This document shows positions 40,279 to 49,570 of a stretch of 64,000 bases of DNA, one piece after another. This DNA comes from Pseudomonas sp. RGM2987. GTDB taxonomy: Bacteria > Pseudomonadota > Gammaproteobacteria > Pseudomonadales > Pseudomonadaceae. The DNA lies in contig NZ_JALJDX010000208.1 in the NCBI RefSeq assembly GCF_022952855.1, positions 18,352 to 82,351 of the forward strand, written 5' to 3'. Each line of letters starts with the position of its first letter. Position 1 is the stretch's first letter. The notes below the pieces were generated by a model. It did not search any database. It was not told the DNA's origin and saw only the letters and a list, made by a program, of their open reading frames with translations. The position numbers and the translations under genes were made by a program.

Positions 40279-41358
40279 ATGACTGCCATCCACATCAAGT
40301 TCCCTGCCCTCACCCTCAAGGCCGGCCCCCGTGCGTTCGCGCGGATCCGCCGGGCCGGCTTGAGCGCGGCCGATGTCGGCATCCTGCCGGGTGCCGCCGG
40401 CGGTCCCAAGGCGCTGGGCATCCAGGGCCTGGACCTGGCGCTGTTCGGTGAATGGCTGCCCGCCGCGCCCCGGGAGCGTTCACTGATCGGCGCCTCGGTG
40501 GGTTCCTGGCGCTTCGCCAGTGCCTGCCTGCCGGACGCGGCCGAGGGCATCCGGCGCCTGGGCACCTTGTACAACGAGCAAAGCTTTGCCAAAGGCGTGA
40601 CCATGGCCGGGGTCACGCAAAGTTCGCAGCGCATGCTCGATGACTTGCTCGAAGGCCGCGACAGCTTGATCCTCGATAACCCGCATTACCGGCTCAATAT
40701 CATGGTGGTCAAGAGCCACGGCCCGCTGGCTCTTGACCATCGCGGGCGGCTGGCCTTGGGCCTGTCATCGGTGATTGCCGACAACCTGCGTGGCCGCGCG
40801 CGGCTGTCGCGGCATTTCGAGCGGCTGATCATCCACGACCCGCGCCTGGCCCCCCCGCTGCATCCATTGAACGACTTTCCGTCGCGCTTCGTGCCGTTGC
40901 AAGCCAGCAACCTGCGCCAGGCCTTGCTGGCGTCCGGCTCGATCCCGATGGTCATGGAAGGCGTGCGCGACCTGCCGGGCGCCGGCGCCGGTACGTACCG
41001 CGACGGCGGCTTGCTGGACTATCACCTCGACCTGCCCTACAGCGGCGAGGACATCGTGCTCTACCCGCACTTCACCGACCGGGTCATTCCCGGCTGGTTC
41101 GACAAGGGCCTGCCGTGGCGCAAGGGCAATGTCGAACGCTTGCAGGATGTGCTCTTGTTGGCGCCCTCAAGGGAATACCTGGCACGCCTGCCCTACGGCA
41201 AGCTGCCGGACCGTAACGACTTCAAGCGCTTCATGGGTGATGACCCGAGCCGCCGCAAATACTGGCGCACAGCGATGGACGAGAGCCAGCGACTCGGTGA
41301 CGAGTTCCTGGAACTGGCAGCCAATGGTGGCCTGGGCGAGCGTTTGCTGACCCTTTAG
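40279..41358 (+). CDS. Patatin-like phospholipase
   Basis: A 359-residue protein with the patatin Ser-Asp dyad: GASVG (Ser73) and DGG (Asp242 in [10 protein letters not shown]). The glycine-rich oxyanion segment is [10 protein letters not shown] (about 38-47). No signal peptide is seen, so it acts in the cytoplasm or is delivered otherwise. Patatin enzymes cleave acyl chains from phospholipids or galactolipids; the substrate is unknown. It stands alone, divergent from the PepSY operon. Confidence 0.88.
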   Translation: MTAIHIKFPALTLKAGPRAFARIRRAGLSAADVGILPGAAGGPKALGIQGLDLALFGEWLPAAPRERSLIGASVGSWRFASACLPDAAEGIRRLGTLYNEQSFAKGVTMAGVTQSSQRMLDDLLEGRDSLILDNPHYRLNIMVVKSHGPLALDHRGRLALGLSSVIADNLRGRARLSRHFERLIIHDPRLAPPLHPLNDFPSRFVPLQASNLRQALLASGSIPMVMEGVRDLPGAGAGTYRDGGLLDYHLDLPYSGEDIVLYPHFTDRVIPGWFDKGLPWRKGNVERLQDVLLLAPSREYLARLPYGKLPDRNDFKRFMGDDPSRRKYWRTAMDESQRLGDEFLELAANGGLGERLLTL

Positions 41359-41441
41359 TCAGCACGCTCGCGCACCGCGAGGATCAAACTGATAAACTGC
41401 GCCGCCTGCCTCGCGACCGTTACCTTAAAGAGCCTGAACCT

Positions 41442-41798
41442 GTGGAAATCTTCAAAGAGTTTACCTTCGAATCCGCCCACCGCCTGCCCCACGTGCCGGA
41501 CGGCCACAAGTGCGGGCGCCTGCACGGTCACTCATTCAAGGTGGCGATCCACCTGAGTGGCGACATCGACCCGCACACCGGCTGGATCCGCGATTTCTCG
41601 GAGATCAAGGCGATCTTCAAGCCGCTCTACGAGCGCCTGGACCACAACTACCTCAACGACATTCCCGGCCTGGAAAACCCCACCAGCGAAGTCCTCGCCA
41701 AATGGATCTGGAACGAGTTGAAGCCGTTGCTGCCGGAACTCAGCGCCATTCGCATCCATGAAACCTGCACCAGCGGTTGCATCTATCACGGCGAATAA
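41442..41798 (+). CDS. queD: 6-carboxy-5,6,7,8-tetrahydropterin synthase
   Basis: A 118-residue QueD/PTPS-family enzyme that converts dihydroneopterin triphosphate to 6-carboxytetrahydropterin, the first dedicated step towards queuosine and other deazapurines. Zinc ligands His13, His28 and His30, catalytic Cys24 ([12 protein letters not shown]) and the C-terminal [11 protein letters not shown] are present. It starts at GTG, the only start consistent with the family N-terminus [15 protein letters not shown]. Confidence 0.96.
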   Translation: MEIFKEFTFESAHRLPHVPDGHKCGRLHGHSFKVAIHLSGDIDPHTGWIRDFSEIKAIFKPLYERLDHNYLNDIPGLENPTSEVLAKWIWNELKPLLPELSAIRIHETCTSGCIYHGE

Positions 41799-41826
41799 CT
41801 CTTCACCTGGGCCTGTACCTGTCTCT

Positions 41827-41957
41827 TGTGGCGAGGGGATTTATCCCCGCTGGGCTGCGAAGTGGCCCTAAACCTGCCACCTCGGTGTACCAGACGAAAC
41901 AAGTTGGCTGTCTTGGGGCTGCTGCGCAGCCCAGCGGGAGCAAGCTCCCTCGCCACA
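41827..41957. repeat. Long palindromic element (family B), copy 4, mixed arms
   Basis: The left arm has the GGGGATTTATCCCC core (subtype 2), while the right arm has GGGAGCAAGCTCCC (subtype 1). Outer segments still pair (TTGTGGCGAGGG / CCCTCGCCACAA). This is the only copy in the window with arms of different subtypes. Confidence 0.85.
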
Positions 41958-42027
41958 ACGGTGTTCTCCCGCCATCCTGCATTGGCCTATGCTCTCCCCC
42001 CTGAACCTTCTCGGTGGAGCATCGACC

Positions 42028-42879
42028 ATGACCAACTGGCTGCTGGATCAGGTATACGACTTCAACGGGCATTCCATTCGCTACGCCATCCGAGGTGACG
42101 GGCCGCCGCTGGTTTTTGTCCACGGAACGCCCTTCTCGTCCTACGTGTGGCACCGGATCGCCCCGCTCTTCTTTTCCACTCACCGGGTGCATTACTTCGA
42201 CCTGTTGGGTTATGGACAATCGGCTCAACCCGATACCGATGTGTCCCTCGGCGTGCAGAACCAATTGCTCGCGCAGTTGCTGGCGTATTGGGGCCTGGAC
42301 TGCCCGGATGTGGTGGCCCATGACTTTGGCGGCGCCACCGCACTGCGCGCACATTTGCTCGATGGCAGACACTACCGCAGTCTGACGCTGATCGACCCGG
42401 TGGCGCTATCGCCCTGGGGCTCGCCTTTCGTGCTGCACGTTCGCCAACATGAAACGGCCTTCAGCGGCCTGCCCGATTACATCCAGCGCGCCATCGTGCC
42501 GACCTATATCCGCGGTGCGATCCAACGGGACATCCCGGACCAGGAACTGGCACCTTACGTCCAGCCCTGGCTCGGCGAGACAGGCCAGGCGGCGTTCTAT
42601 CGGCAGATCGCGCAGATGGACGAGCGTTACACACGTGAGGTCGAGGGCCTGTACCCCAGCGTACGTTGCCCGACGCAGATTCTCTGGGGCGAGAACGACC
42701 AGTGGATCCCCGTCGAACGCGGCCGGGCCCTGCAACAGTTGATTCCAGGCGCACGTTTTCTGCCCATCCCCAACGCCGGGCATCTGGTCCAGGAAGACGC
42801 GCCGGAGGCGATCGTGGCGGCGGTGTTGCGGTATGTAAGCGCCCATGCGGACACCCCGGTATCCGGGACGCCGGACTGA
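42028..42879 (+). CDS. Alpha/beta hydrolase with Asp nucleophile (haloalkane dehalogenase/epoxide hydrolase-like)
   Basis: A 283-residue hydrolase whose nucleophile elbow reads AHDFGG, placing Asp99 where esterases have Ser. HGTPFSSYVWH is the oxyanion region, the acid is likely in WGENDQWIP and the His in NAGHLVQED. Asp nucleophiles mark haloalkane dehalogenases, fluoroacetate dehalogenases and epoxide hydrolases, so hydrolysis of a C-X or epoxide bond is the best inference. The start MTNWLLDQVYDF has GGTGGAG upstream. Confidence 0.85.
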   Translation: MTNWLLDQVYDFNGHSIRYAIRGDGPPLVFVHGTPFSSYVWHRIAPLFFSTHRVHYFDLLGYGQSAQPDTDVSLGVQNQLLAQLLAYWGLDCPDVVAHDFGGATALRAHLLDGRHYRSLTLIDPVALSPWGSPFVLHVRQHETAFSGLPDYIQRAIVPTYIRGAIQRDIPDQELAPYVQPWLGETGQAAFYRQIAQMDERYTREVEGLYPSVRCPTQILWGENDQWIPVERGRALQQLIPGARFLPIPNAGHLVQEDAPEAIVAAVLRYVSAHADTPVSGTPD

Positions 42880-43009
42880 CCCTCGCGAGCACGCGCTGTG
42901 CTGCCGCAAAGGGTGCTCGCCACTCACTGACGTATGTGCTATTGATCGGGACCATGGGGGCTCGCTCCGTTGACGCGCCACTCCAAGACCTCTGAAAGGG
43001 ACTCGCCTG

Positions 43010-44257
43010 ATGCACATCATCAACGCCCGCCTGCGCAACCGCGAAGGCTTGCATGAGCTGCACCTGGAAAACGGCCTGATCGCCAGCATCGCCCGCCAGA
43101 CCGAGGCCCCGAGCCTTGGCCCGGAGGATCTCGATGCCGGCGGCAACCTGGTGGTGCCGCCCTTCGTCGAGCCGCACATCCACCTGGACGCCACTCTCAC
43201 CGCCGGCGAGCCGCGCTGGAACATGAGCGGCACGCTGTTCGAAGGCATCGAGTGCTGGGGCGAACGCAAGGCCACCATCACCGAGGAAGACACCCGGACC
43301 CGCGCCAGGAAAACCCTCCAGGCCCTGGCCGCCCACGGCATCCAGCATGTGCGCACCCATGTCGACGTGACCGACCCCGAGCTCACCGCACTCAAGGCAA
43401 TGCTCGAAGTGCGCGAGCAGAGCCGCCATCTGGTCGACATGCAGATCGTCGCGTTTCCCCAGGAAGGCATCGAGTCCTATCGCAACGGCCGCGAGCTGAT
43501 GGAGGAAGCGATCCGCATGGGCGCCGACGTGGTGGGTGGTATCCCGCATTTCGAGTACACCCGCGACCAGGGCATCAGCTCGGTGAAGTTCCTGATGGAC
43601 CTGGCCGAACGCACCGGCTGCCTGGTGGATGTACATTGCGACGAAACCGATGACCCGCACTCGCGCTTTCTCGAAGTGCTCGCAGAAGAGGCCCGCAGCC
43701 GCGACATGGGCGCCCGCGTCACCGCCAGCCACACCACGGCCATGGGCTCCTACGACAACGCCTACTGCGCCAAGCTGTTCCGCCTGCTCGGGCATTCGGG
43801 CATCAGCTTCGTGTCCTGCCCGACCGAAAGCATTCACCTGCAAGGGCGCTTCGACAACTTCCCCAAGCGCCGCGGCGTGACCCGGGTCAATGAATTGCTC
43901 GAGGCGGGAATGAATGTCTGCTTCGGCCAGGATTCCATCGTCGACCCGTGGTATCCCTTGGGGAATGGCAACATCCTGCGAGTACTGGAAGCCGGGCTGC
44001 ACATCTGCCACATGCTGGGCTACCGCAACCTGCAAAGCGCCCTCGATCTGGTCACCGACAACAGCGCCAAGGCCCTGGCCCTGGGCGAGCGCTATGGGCT
44101 GGAGCCCGGACGTCCGGCGAATCTGCTGATCCTGTCGGCGGACAGCGATTACGAAATGATCCGCAGCCAGGGCTTGCCGCTGTATTCGATTCGCAATGGC
44201 GAGGTGCTGATGAAGCGACAGATGCCGGTGGTGGAATTCGGGGCGCAGTTGGACTGA
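43010..44257 (+). CDS. codA: Cytosine deaminase
   Basis: A 415-residue amidohydrolase that converts cytosine to uracil and ammonia for pyrimidine salvage. Metal and catalytic residues of the family are visible: His56 and His58 in VEPHIHLDA, His209 in VDVHCDETDD, and Asp308 in FGQDSIVDPWYPLG. AAGGGA precedes the ATG. The permease codB is not adjacent. Isoguanine or other bases remain possible substrates. Confidence 0.93.
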   Translation: MHIINARLRNREGLHELHLENGLIASIARQTEAPSLGPEDLDAGGNLVVPPFVEPHIHLDATLTAGEPRWNMSGTLFEGIECWGERKATITEEDTRTRARKTLQALAAHGIQHVRTHVDVTDPELTALKAMLEVREQSRHLVDMQIVAFPQEGIESYRNGRELMEEAIRMGADVVGGIPHFEYTRDQGISSVKFLMDLAERTGCLVDVHCDETDDPHSRFLEVLAEEARSRDMGARVTASHTTAMGSYDNAYCAKLFRLLGHSGISFVSCPTESIHLQGRFDNFPKRRGVTRVNELLEAGMNVCFGQDSIVDPWYPLGNGNILRVLEAGLHICHMLGYRNLQSALDLVTDNSAKALALGERYGLEPGRPANLLILSADSDYEMIRSQGLPLYSIRNGEVLMKRQMPVVEFGAQLD

Positions 44258-44270
44258 TTTCCAACGCCCC

Positions 44271-44425
44271 TGTGGGAGCGAGCTTGCTCGCGATAGCATC
44301 GGTCCTATTACACGGATGTTGGATGTGCCGCCTTCGCGAGCAAGCCCGCTCCCACAAGGGTTCAGTGTTGCACTTCAGATTCGTGGACACTGAAGATCCA
44401 TTGTGGGAGCGGGCTTGCTCGCGAA
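44271..44425. repeat. Three REP-like units (family A)
   Basis: Units at about 44271-44294, 44333-44356 and 44402-44425 in plus, minus, plus order between two convergent genes; an odd number, unlike the pairs elsewhere. Confidence 0.88.
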
Positions 44426-44446
44426 GAGGCCACCAGCCTCACCTCA

Positions 44447-45442
44447 CTATTCAGGCATGGCTCTGGCTGCCCCAAACAAACTCACCCGCACCAACTCTCC
44501 ACCCTGCTCCTGCAACAGGATCGGCGCCGTACCACCGGGCATCACCACACTCACCGGCCCGGCTTTTACCCAACCGACGCGCCAGGCAGCGCAGGCCACG
44601 GCGCTGGCACTGGTGCCCGAGGAAGCAGTCGGCCCTTCGCCCCGCTCGAACACCCGCGCAGCGATTCGCCCTTCGGCTTCAAGCCAGGCCCATTGCAGGT
44701 TCACCCCTGCCGGGCACGGAATCCCGGCGCCACCGGGTGCGGCATAGGCGATGCGGGTCAGGCTTTCAGAAAGCGCCGAGTCGCGCATCTGTGCGTTGCC
44801 CGGCAGTGCATCGGCGCCGTCCACCAAGGTCACGCAATGCGGGTTGCCGATATTCACGAATTGGCTGTGGCCCCAGGCCGGGTTTAACGCCTGAAGCACG
44901 GCCACTCGGCTGACTTCGCGCTGGTTGAAACGCACGTTTTCCACCGCTTGAGCCGCAACGGCCTGCGGCCCGAACCGCGGTTGCCCCAGGTTCAGCCAGA
45001 AGCCTGGCGCCCCCTCGAACTCAGCGGCACGAACCGAGGTTTGCAGCGGCGACACGCCGTTGCGCTTGTCATGATGAACCTGCAACACGCACTCACCATC
45101 GTCCGGCATCAAGCCTTGCTCATGCAGTGCCTGGGAGAAAATCGTCAGGCCGTTGCCGCTGCGTTCGGCCAGGGTGCCATCGGTGTTGACGATCAACAGA
45201 TCGAATGGCGGTTCGCTCTGGAAAGGCCCGATCAGCAGGCCGTCGCTACGATGGGCCTTGGCGCCCGGTGGCGCTTCGCCCGGTGCCCAACTGCAAAAGG
45301 CATGCACGGCGGCCTCGGCCCAGGATTCGCGCAGCTGTGCGGCCAAAGCGGCTGATGACGCCAGGTCGATCCCCTGGTCACGGACCTGTTGGGGAGAAAC
45401 CACGCCATAGATATTGCCCCGTGCATCATAAAACTGCGTCAT
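44447..45442 (-). CDS. Diaminopimelate-epimerase-like protein with both catalytic Cys replaced by Ser
   Basis: A 331-residue protein of the DapF fold, longer than the usual 275-285. Family landmarks are kept: IGNPHCV, ERGEG and the two pseudo-symmetric domains. However, the two acid/base cysteines of DapF are serines here: ERSGNG (Ser95) and TASSGTS (Ser275). Extra length lies in the first 70 residues. True DapF chemistry is therefore doubtful; another isomerase in the DapF/proline racemase/PhzF superfamily is possible. The start MTQFYDARGNIYG is chosen by family length. Confidence 0.85.
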   Translation of the reverse strand: MTQFYDARGNIYGVVSPQQVRDQGIDLASSAALAAQLRESWAEAAVHAFCSWAPGEAPPGAKAHRSDGLLIGPFQSEPPFDLLIVNTDGTLAERSGNGLTIFSQALHEQGLMPDDGECVLQVHHDKRNGVSPLQTSVRAAEFEGAPGFWLNLGQPRFGPQAVAAQAVENVRFNQREVSRVAVLQALNPAWGHSQFVNIGNPHCVTLVDGADALPGNAQMRDSALSESLTRIAYAAPGGAGIPCPAGVNLQWAWLEAEGRIAARVFERGEGPTASSGTSASAVACAAWRVGWVKAGPVSVVMPGGTAPILLQEQGGELVRVSLFGAARAMPE

Positions 45443-45517
45443 CAACCAGACCCCGGATCCGCCAGCGAAAGCCGGCACTGTATGCTGACCCGGCCTACAC
45501 GAGCAAAGCTTGTTCAA

Positions 45518-45607
45518 TGTGGGAGCGGGCTTGCTCGCGAAAGCGGTGTGTCAGCCGCCATCAATGCTGACTGACCCGCCGCTTTCGCGAGCAGGCTCGC
45601 TCCCACA
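45518..45607. repeat. Inverted pair of REP-like units (family A)
   Basis: Two units in opposite orientation between the divergent DapF-like and MFS genes; the right unit is the GCAGGCTCGC variant. Confidence 0.88.
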
Positions 45608-45720
45608 GGTTCGCGCCAGGCATCATATGGCTGGCACCTTGGGGTCGCGGTGCGGTCAGTGGATATGCAAGCATAGACCGCCACCCGCCTCACCGAACCG
45701 CACGAAACCAAGGACGCTGC

Positions 45721-46872
45721 ATGACCGCCATTACCCCCCCGCCGACCTTTGTCCCCGGACGCCTGGAACAGATGTCCACCCGCATCGCCTATCTCATCGC
45801 CGGAGTCGGCATTGCCGCCTGGGCACCGTTGGTGCCGTATGCCAAGGTGCGGGCGAACCTGGATGAAGGCACCCTTGGCCTGCTGTTGTTGTGCCTGGGC
45901 GTAGGGTCGATTCTGGCGATGCCGATTTCCGGCGCACTGGCGGCGCGGTTCGGCTGCCGACGGGTGCTCAGCGGCGGCACGATCCTGATTTGCCTGGCGC
46001 TGCCGCTGCTGGCAACGATGACGACGTTTCCCTGGCTGGTCGCCGCGCTATTTCTATTCGGCGCCGGGCTCGGCACCGTGGATTCGACCGTGAACCTGCA
46101 AGCGGTGATCGTCGAACGGGCCAGTGGCAAGACCATGATGTCGGGGTTCCATGGTATGTTCAGCCTCGGCGGGATCATTGGCGCGGCCGGCGTCAGCGCC
46201 CTGCTTGGCCTGGGCCTTTCGCCGTTGGGGGCGACGCTGGTGGTCAACGCGCTGCTGCTGGTGGCGCTGCTCAAGGCCGCGCCGCATCTGCTGCCCTATG
46301 GCAGCGAAAGCTCGGGCCCGGCGTTTGCCATTCCCCACGGTGTGGTGCTGTTTATCGGCATCCTGTGTTTCATCGTGTTCCTGGGCGAAGGCGCCGTGCT
46401 GGATTGGAGCGCAGTGTTCCTGACCAGCGAGCGTGGCGTTGCGACCGCCTACGCCGGATTGGGTTATGCCGCGTTCGCGCTGACCATGACGGTGGGCCGG
46501 CTGACGGGCGACTCGGTGGTGCGTCGCCTGGGGCCCAAACGCATCATCATCTACGGCGGGGCCCTTGCGGCGACAGGATTCCTGCTGGCGACCCTGGCGC
46601 CGATGTGGCAAGCGGCATTGCTGGGGTATGCGCTGGTGGGGGCCGGTTGTTCGAACATCGTGCCGGTGCTGTACACCGCAGTCGGCAAGCAGACACTGAT
46701 GCCAGAGGCCATCGCCGTGCCGGCCATTACCACCATCGGTTATGCCGGCATCCTGGCCGGCCCGGCATTGATCGGGTTCGTGGCCCATGGCAGCAGTTTG
46801 AGCGTGGCCTTTGGACTGCTGGCATTGGCGCTGGTGGCAGTGGCAGCCAGCGGGAAAGTGCTCAAGGTCTGA
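45721..46872 (+). CDS. Major facilitator superfamily transporter, YbjJ-like
   Basis: A 383-residue inner-membrane protein with about twelve hydrophobic helices. Motif A-like ARFGCRRVLSGG follows helix 2 and VRRLGPKRIIIYGG the equivalent helix of the second half. AGLGTVDSTVNLQAV and SGFHGMFSLGGIIGA match the YbjJ/FucP-like group, often annotated as sugar or unknown transporters. It faces away from the DapF-like gene; no functional link is visible. Confidence 0.85.
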   Translation: MTAITPPPTFVPGRLEQMSTRIAYLIAGVGIAAWAPLVPYAKVRANLDEGTLGLLLLCLGVGSILAMPISGALAARFGCRRVLSGGTILICLALPLLATMTTFPWLVAALFLFGAGLGTVDSTVNLQAVIVERASGKTMMSGFHGMFSLGGIIGAAGVSALLGLGLSPLGATLVVNALLLVALLKAAPHLLPYGSESSGPAFAIPHGVVLFIGILCFIVFLGEGAVLDWSAVFLTSERGVATAYAGLGYAAFALTMTVGRLTGDSVVRRLGPKRIIIYGGALAATGFLLATLAPMWQAALLGYALVGAGCSNIVPVLYTAVGKQTLMPEAIAVPAITTIGYAGILAGPALIGFVAHGSSLSVAFGLLALALVAVAASGKVLKV

Positions 46873-46889
46873 GCCCTGCACAATCCCCC

Positions 46890-47003
46890 TGTGGCGAGGG
46901 AGCTTGCTCCCGCTCGGCTGCGAAGCAGTCGTGAGCCAGTGGTCGCGATTCAGCAGGTTTTGGGGCCGCTTCGCGACCCGGCGGGAGCGAGCTCCCTCGC
47001 CAC
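46890..47003. repeat. Long palindromic element (family B), copy 5
   Basis: Left arm TGTGGCGAGGGAGCTTGCTC, right arm with one change (GGGAGCGAGCTCCCTCGCCA), between the convergent MFS and TonB receptor genes. Confidence 0.87.
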
Positions 47004-47073
47004 GGGTTTGTATTCATCCTCAGCGTTATGGGCTATCCCCAGAGTTTTCTCCAGGGTTGCGGTTCAACTCCTA

Positions 47074-49473
47074 TCAGAACCCCACACTCGCCTGCACGAA
47101 GAACGTACGCGGTGCACCGACATAGATGCCCGAGTTGTTGTCGCTCGAACGGGTGTAGTACTGGTGATCGAACAGGTTCTTCACCCCGGCACCGACTTTC
47201 AGGTTCGACAATTGCTCACCGAAGTCATAGCCGCCGCGTACGTTCCACAACACGTAGCCCGGCATGTCGCCGTACTGCCCGTCGGCACTGCCGTCGGTGA
47301 TGTAGTCGCCGCTGAAGCTGCCATCGGCGTTCACGCTGTTACCGGGTGAGCGTTGCTTGGACTGGGCGAAGGCGTCGAGGTTGTAGGTCCAGCGGTTGAC
47401 CTCGTAGCGCAAGCCCAGGTTGGCCACCTGGCGTGAATAGAACGGCAGGTCCCGTCCCTTGAAGCTGGGGATCTGGCCTTCATAGGTCGCACGGGTGTAG
47501 GTGAACCCCGCACTGGCAGTCAAGCCTTCGAGGCGTGGGTCCAGCGCAGCCATGTCGTAGTGCACCGACGCTTCCAGACCCTGGTGCTTGGTCGCCCCCA
47601 TGTTGGTCCAGCCCACGTCATTGCTGATGTACTGCAACTCGTCGTCGAAATCGATGTAGAACAGCGTCACTTCACCGCCCCACACGTCATCGTTGTAACG
47701 CGTACCGATCTCGTAGGTCTTGGCCTTTTCCGGGCTCAGGCCGTTGGCGGTGTTGTTACCGTCGCCGCCCTGGCCGAGCTGGAAGTATTGCAGGCTGCCA
47801 AACGAGGTCTCGTAGTTGGCGAACAGTTTCCAGGCGTCGGACAGGTGATACATCACGCTCAGGGCCGGCAGCGGCTCATTGCTGTCGATGCTGCGACGTT
47901 TTTCCTGCACAGGGCGGCCCGTGGTATCGAGGACCGGGCGGTCGTGCCATTCGGTGCTGATGCTTTCGAAGCGTAGGCCTGGGGTGATGGTCCATTTGCC
48001 CACATCGATTTTGTCGTCGATATACACCGCGTGGGCTTCAGTGCCGCCGGTACGGTCCTGATAGACGTGGCCGTCGGCGCCTGGACGCACCACCGGTTGG
48101 TTATCGCGCAACGCCAGGCGGCTGGCCTCTTCGTGCATGCCTTCCTTGAGGTAGCGGTAACCGACGCTGGCCTCTTGGGTGGTCGGGCCCAGGTCGAACA
48201 CATGGGACACTCGCGGCTCGATGCCGAAGGTGTAATAGGTGCGCGGGTAGGACACCAGGTTGCGTTGGTCCCGCGAAGCAATGGTGCTGCCCCGGTAGCT
48301 GTCGGAGTAATAGGTCAGCACTTCGGCCTGGGTGCGGTCGTCGATCTGTCGCAGCCACTTGAACGACACGTCCTTGCGTCGGCCGCTGAAGTTGTCCCAA
48401 TCGCGGTCGGACTGGTACGGGTCGGCGTCGAACTGCTTCTGGGTCAAGCCACCGGGCATGTCGGCCTTGGCGTCGTAATAGTGGAAGTTCAGCGAGAAAT
48501 CATCGACCTCGGTGGGCGCCCAGTGGGTCTTGAGGATGACGTCGTCGATGTCGTTGCCGTTGTTGCTCTTGCGATAACCGTTGCCGTTGACGCCTGAGTA
48601 CAACAGCGCCACGCCCAGGCCATTGTCGGCGGTGCCGCCGAGAAAGGCCGTGTCGATGTGTTTCCAGCCGCCGCGCTGGGAGGTTTCCAGGGTGGTGCGG
48701 ATTTCACCGGTGGCTTTCTCCGGGATGGCGCGGGTCACGAAGTTGATCACCCCGCCGACGTTCTGCGGCCCGTAGCGCACGGAGCCGGCGCCACGGACCA
48801 CGTCGATGCTGTCCAGGTTGCCCGAGGAAATCGGCGCCATGGACAGCTGCGGCTGGCCATACGGCGCGAAGGCCGCCGGTACGCCATCGATCAACACCGT
48901 GGAACGCGGCGACAGGCGCGAGGTGAGGCCGCGCACGCCAACGTTCAGGGAGATGTCGCTGCCACCGGTACCGTTGGCGTCCTGCACCTGTACGCCCGGT
49001 ACACGCCGCAGCACATCGCCGACATTCATCGCGCCCTGCTCCTGCATCGCTTCGCGGCGGATCACCGTGCGCGCGCCGGGATGGTTCTGTACCACCTCGG
49101 CGTTGGCGTCGCCGAGCCAGTCGCCGACCACCTGGATTTCAGTCGCGCCCAGCTCCATTGGGCCACTGCTGGCCGCCGTTGGCGCCGGCACCACGGTGAC
49201 CGAACCCTCGTCGATCTGGTACTGCAGCCCGCTGCCCTGGAGCAATTGGCGCAGGGCCGCTTCGGCAGACAGGTTGCCGTCCACCGCTGGCGCCTGCTTG
49301 CCGGCCACCAGTTCGGGACTGAAGAACACCTGCAACGAGGTCTGCTGCCCCAGTTGGCTCAGGGCCTGGCCCAGCGGCTGCGCCTGGATGTGAATGGAGG
49401 TGGCGGCCAGGGTCAGGGCCAGGGGCAACCAGCGTGCGGCGGTACGGTTGTTGTTTTTGGCGGGGGTCTTCAC
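47074..49473 (-). CDS. fecA: TonB-dependent siderophore receptor with signalling domain (FecA-like)
   Basis: A 799-residue outer-membrane receptor: signal peptide (about 1-31), STN signalling domain (about 34-95), plug (about 120-235; VIRREAMQEQGAMNVGDVLRR) and 22-strand barrel ending in phenylalanine. STN receptors pass a signal to an anti-sigma factor, and fecR and fecI are directly upstream. The sequence resembles FecA, the ferric dicitrate receptor, but other ferric chelates are possible. It is probably transcribed from its own FecI-dependent promoter and with fecIR. Confidence 0.9.
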   Translation of the reverse strand: MKTPAKNNNRTAARWLPLALTLAATSIHIQAQPLGQALSQLGQQTSLQVFFSPELVAGKQAPAVDGNLSAEAALRQLLQGSGLQYQIDEGSVTVVPAPTAASSGPMELGATEIQVVGDWLGDANAEVVQNHPGARTVIRREAMQEQGAMNVGDVLRRVPGVQVQDANGTGGSDISLNVGVRGLTSRLSPRSTVLIDGVPAAFAPYGQPQLSMAPISSGNLDSIDVVRGAGSVRYGPQNVGGVINFVTRAIPEKATGEIRTTLETSQRGGWKHIDTAFLGGTADNGLGVALLYSGVNGNGYRKSNNGNDIDDVILKTHWAPTEVDDFSLNFHYYDAKADMPGGLTQKQFDADPYQSDRDWDNFSGRRKDVSFKWLRQIDDRTQAEVLTYYSDSYRGSTIASRDQRNLVSYPRTYYTFGIEPRVSHVFDLGPTTQEASVGYRYLKEGMHEEASRLALRDNQPVVRPGADGHVYQDRTGGTEAHAVYIDDKIDVGKWTITPGLRFESISTEWHDRPVLDTTGRPVQEKRRSIDSNEPLPALSVMYHLSDAWKLFANYETSFGSLQYFQLGQGGDGNNTANGLSPEKAKTYEIGTRYNDDVWGGEVTLFYIDFDDELQYISNDVGWTNMGATKHQGLEASVHYDMAALDPRLEGLTASAGFTYTRATYEGQIPSFKGRDLPFYSRQVANLGLRYEVNRWTYNLDAFAQSKQRSPGNSVNADGSFSGDYITDGSADGQYGDMPGYVLWNVRGGYDFGEQLSNLKVGAGVKNLFDHQYYTRSSDNNSGIYVGAPRTFFVQASVGF

Positions 49474-49570
49474 GTCGAACCTTGTCCTGTTGATCGCAAG
49501 AATACGCGTCTGTTAATGCAAACCAGTTGCAGTTGGACAAGAAGACGAAGAACTCGGGAAAAACCTGAAT

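Noticed and set aside
42461..44299. Long open frame (about 612 codons) antisense to cytosine deaminase and hydrolase genes
   Set aside because: Spans two real genes and the gap between them; composition is that of a GC-rich shadow frame.
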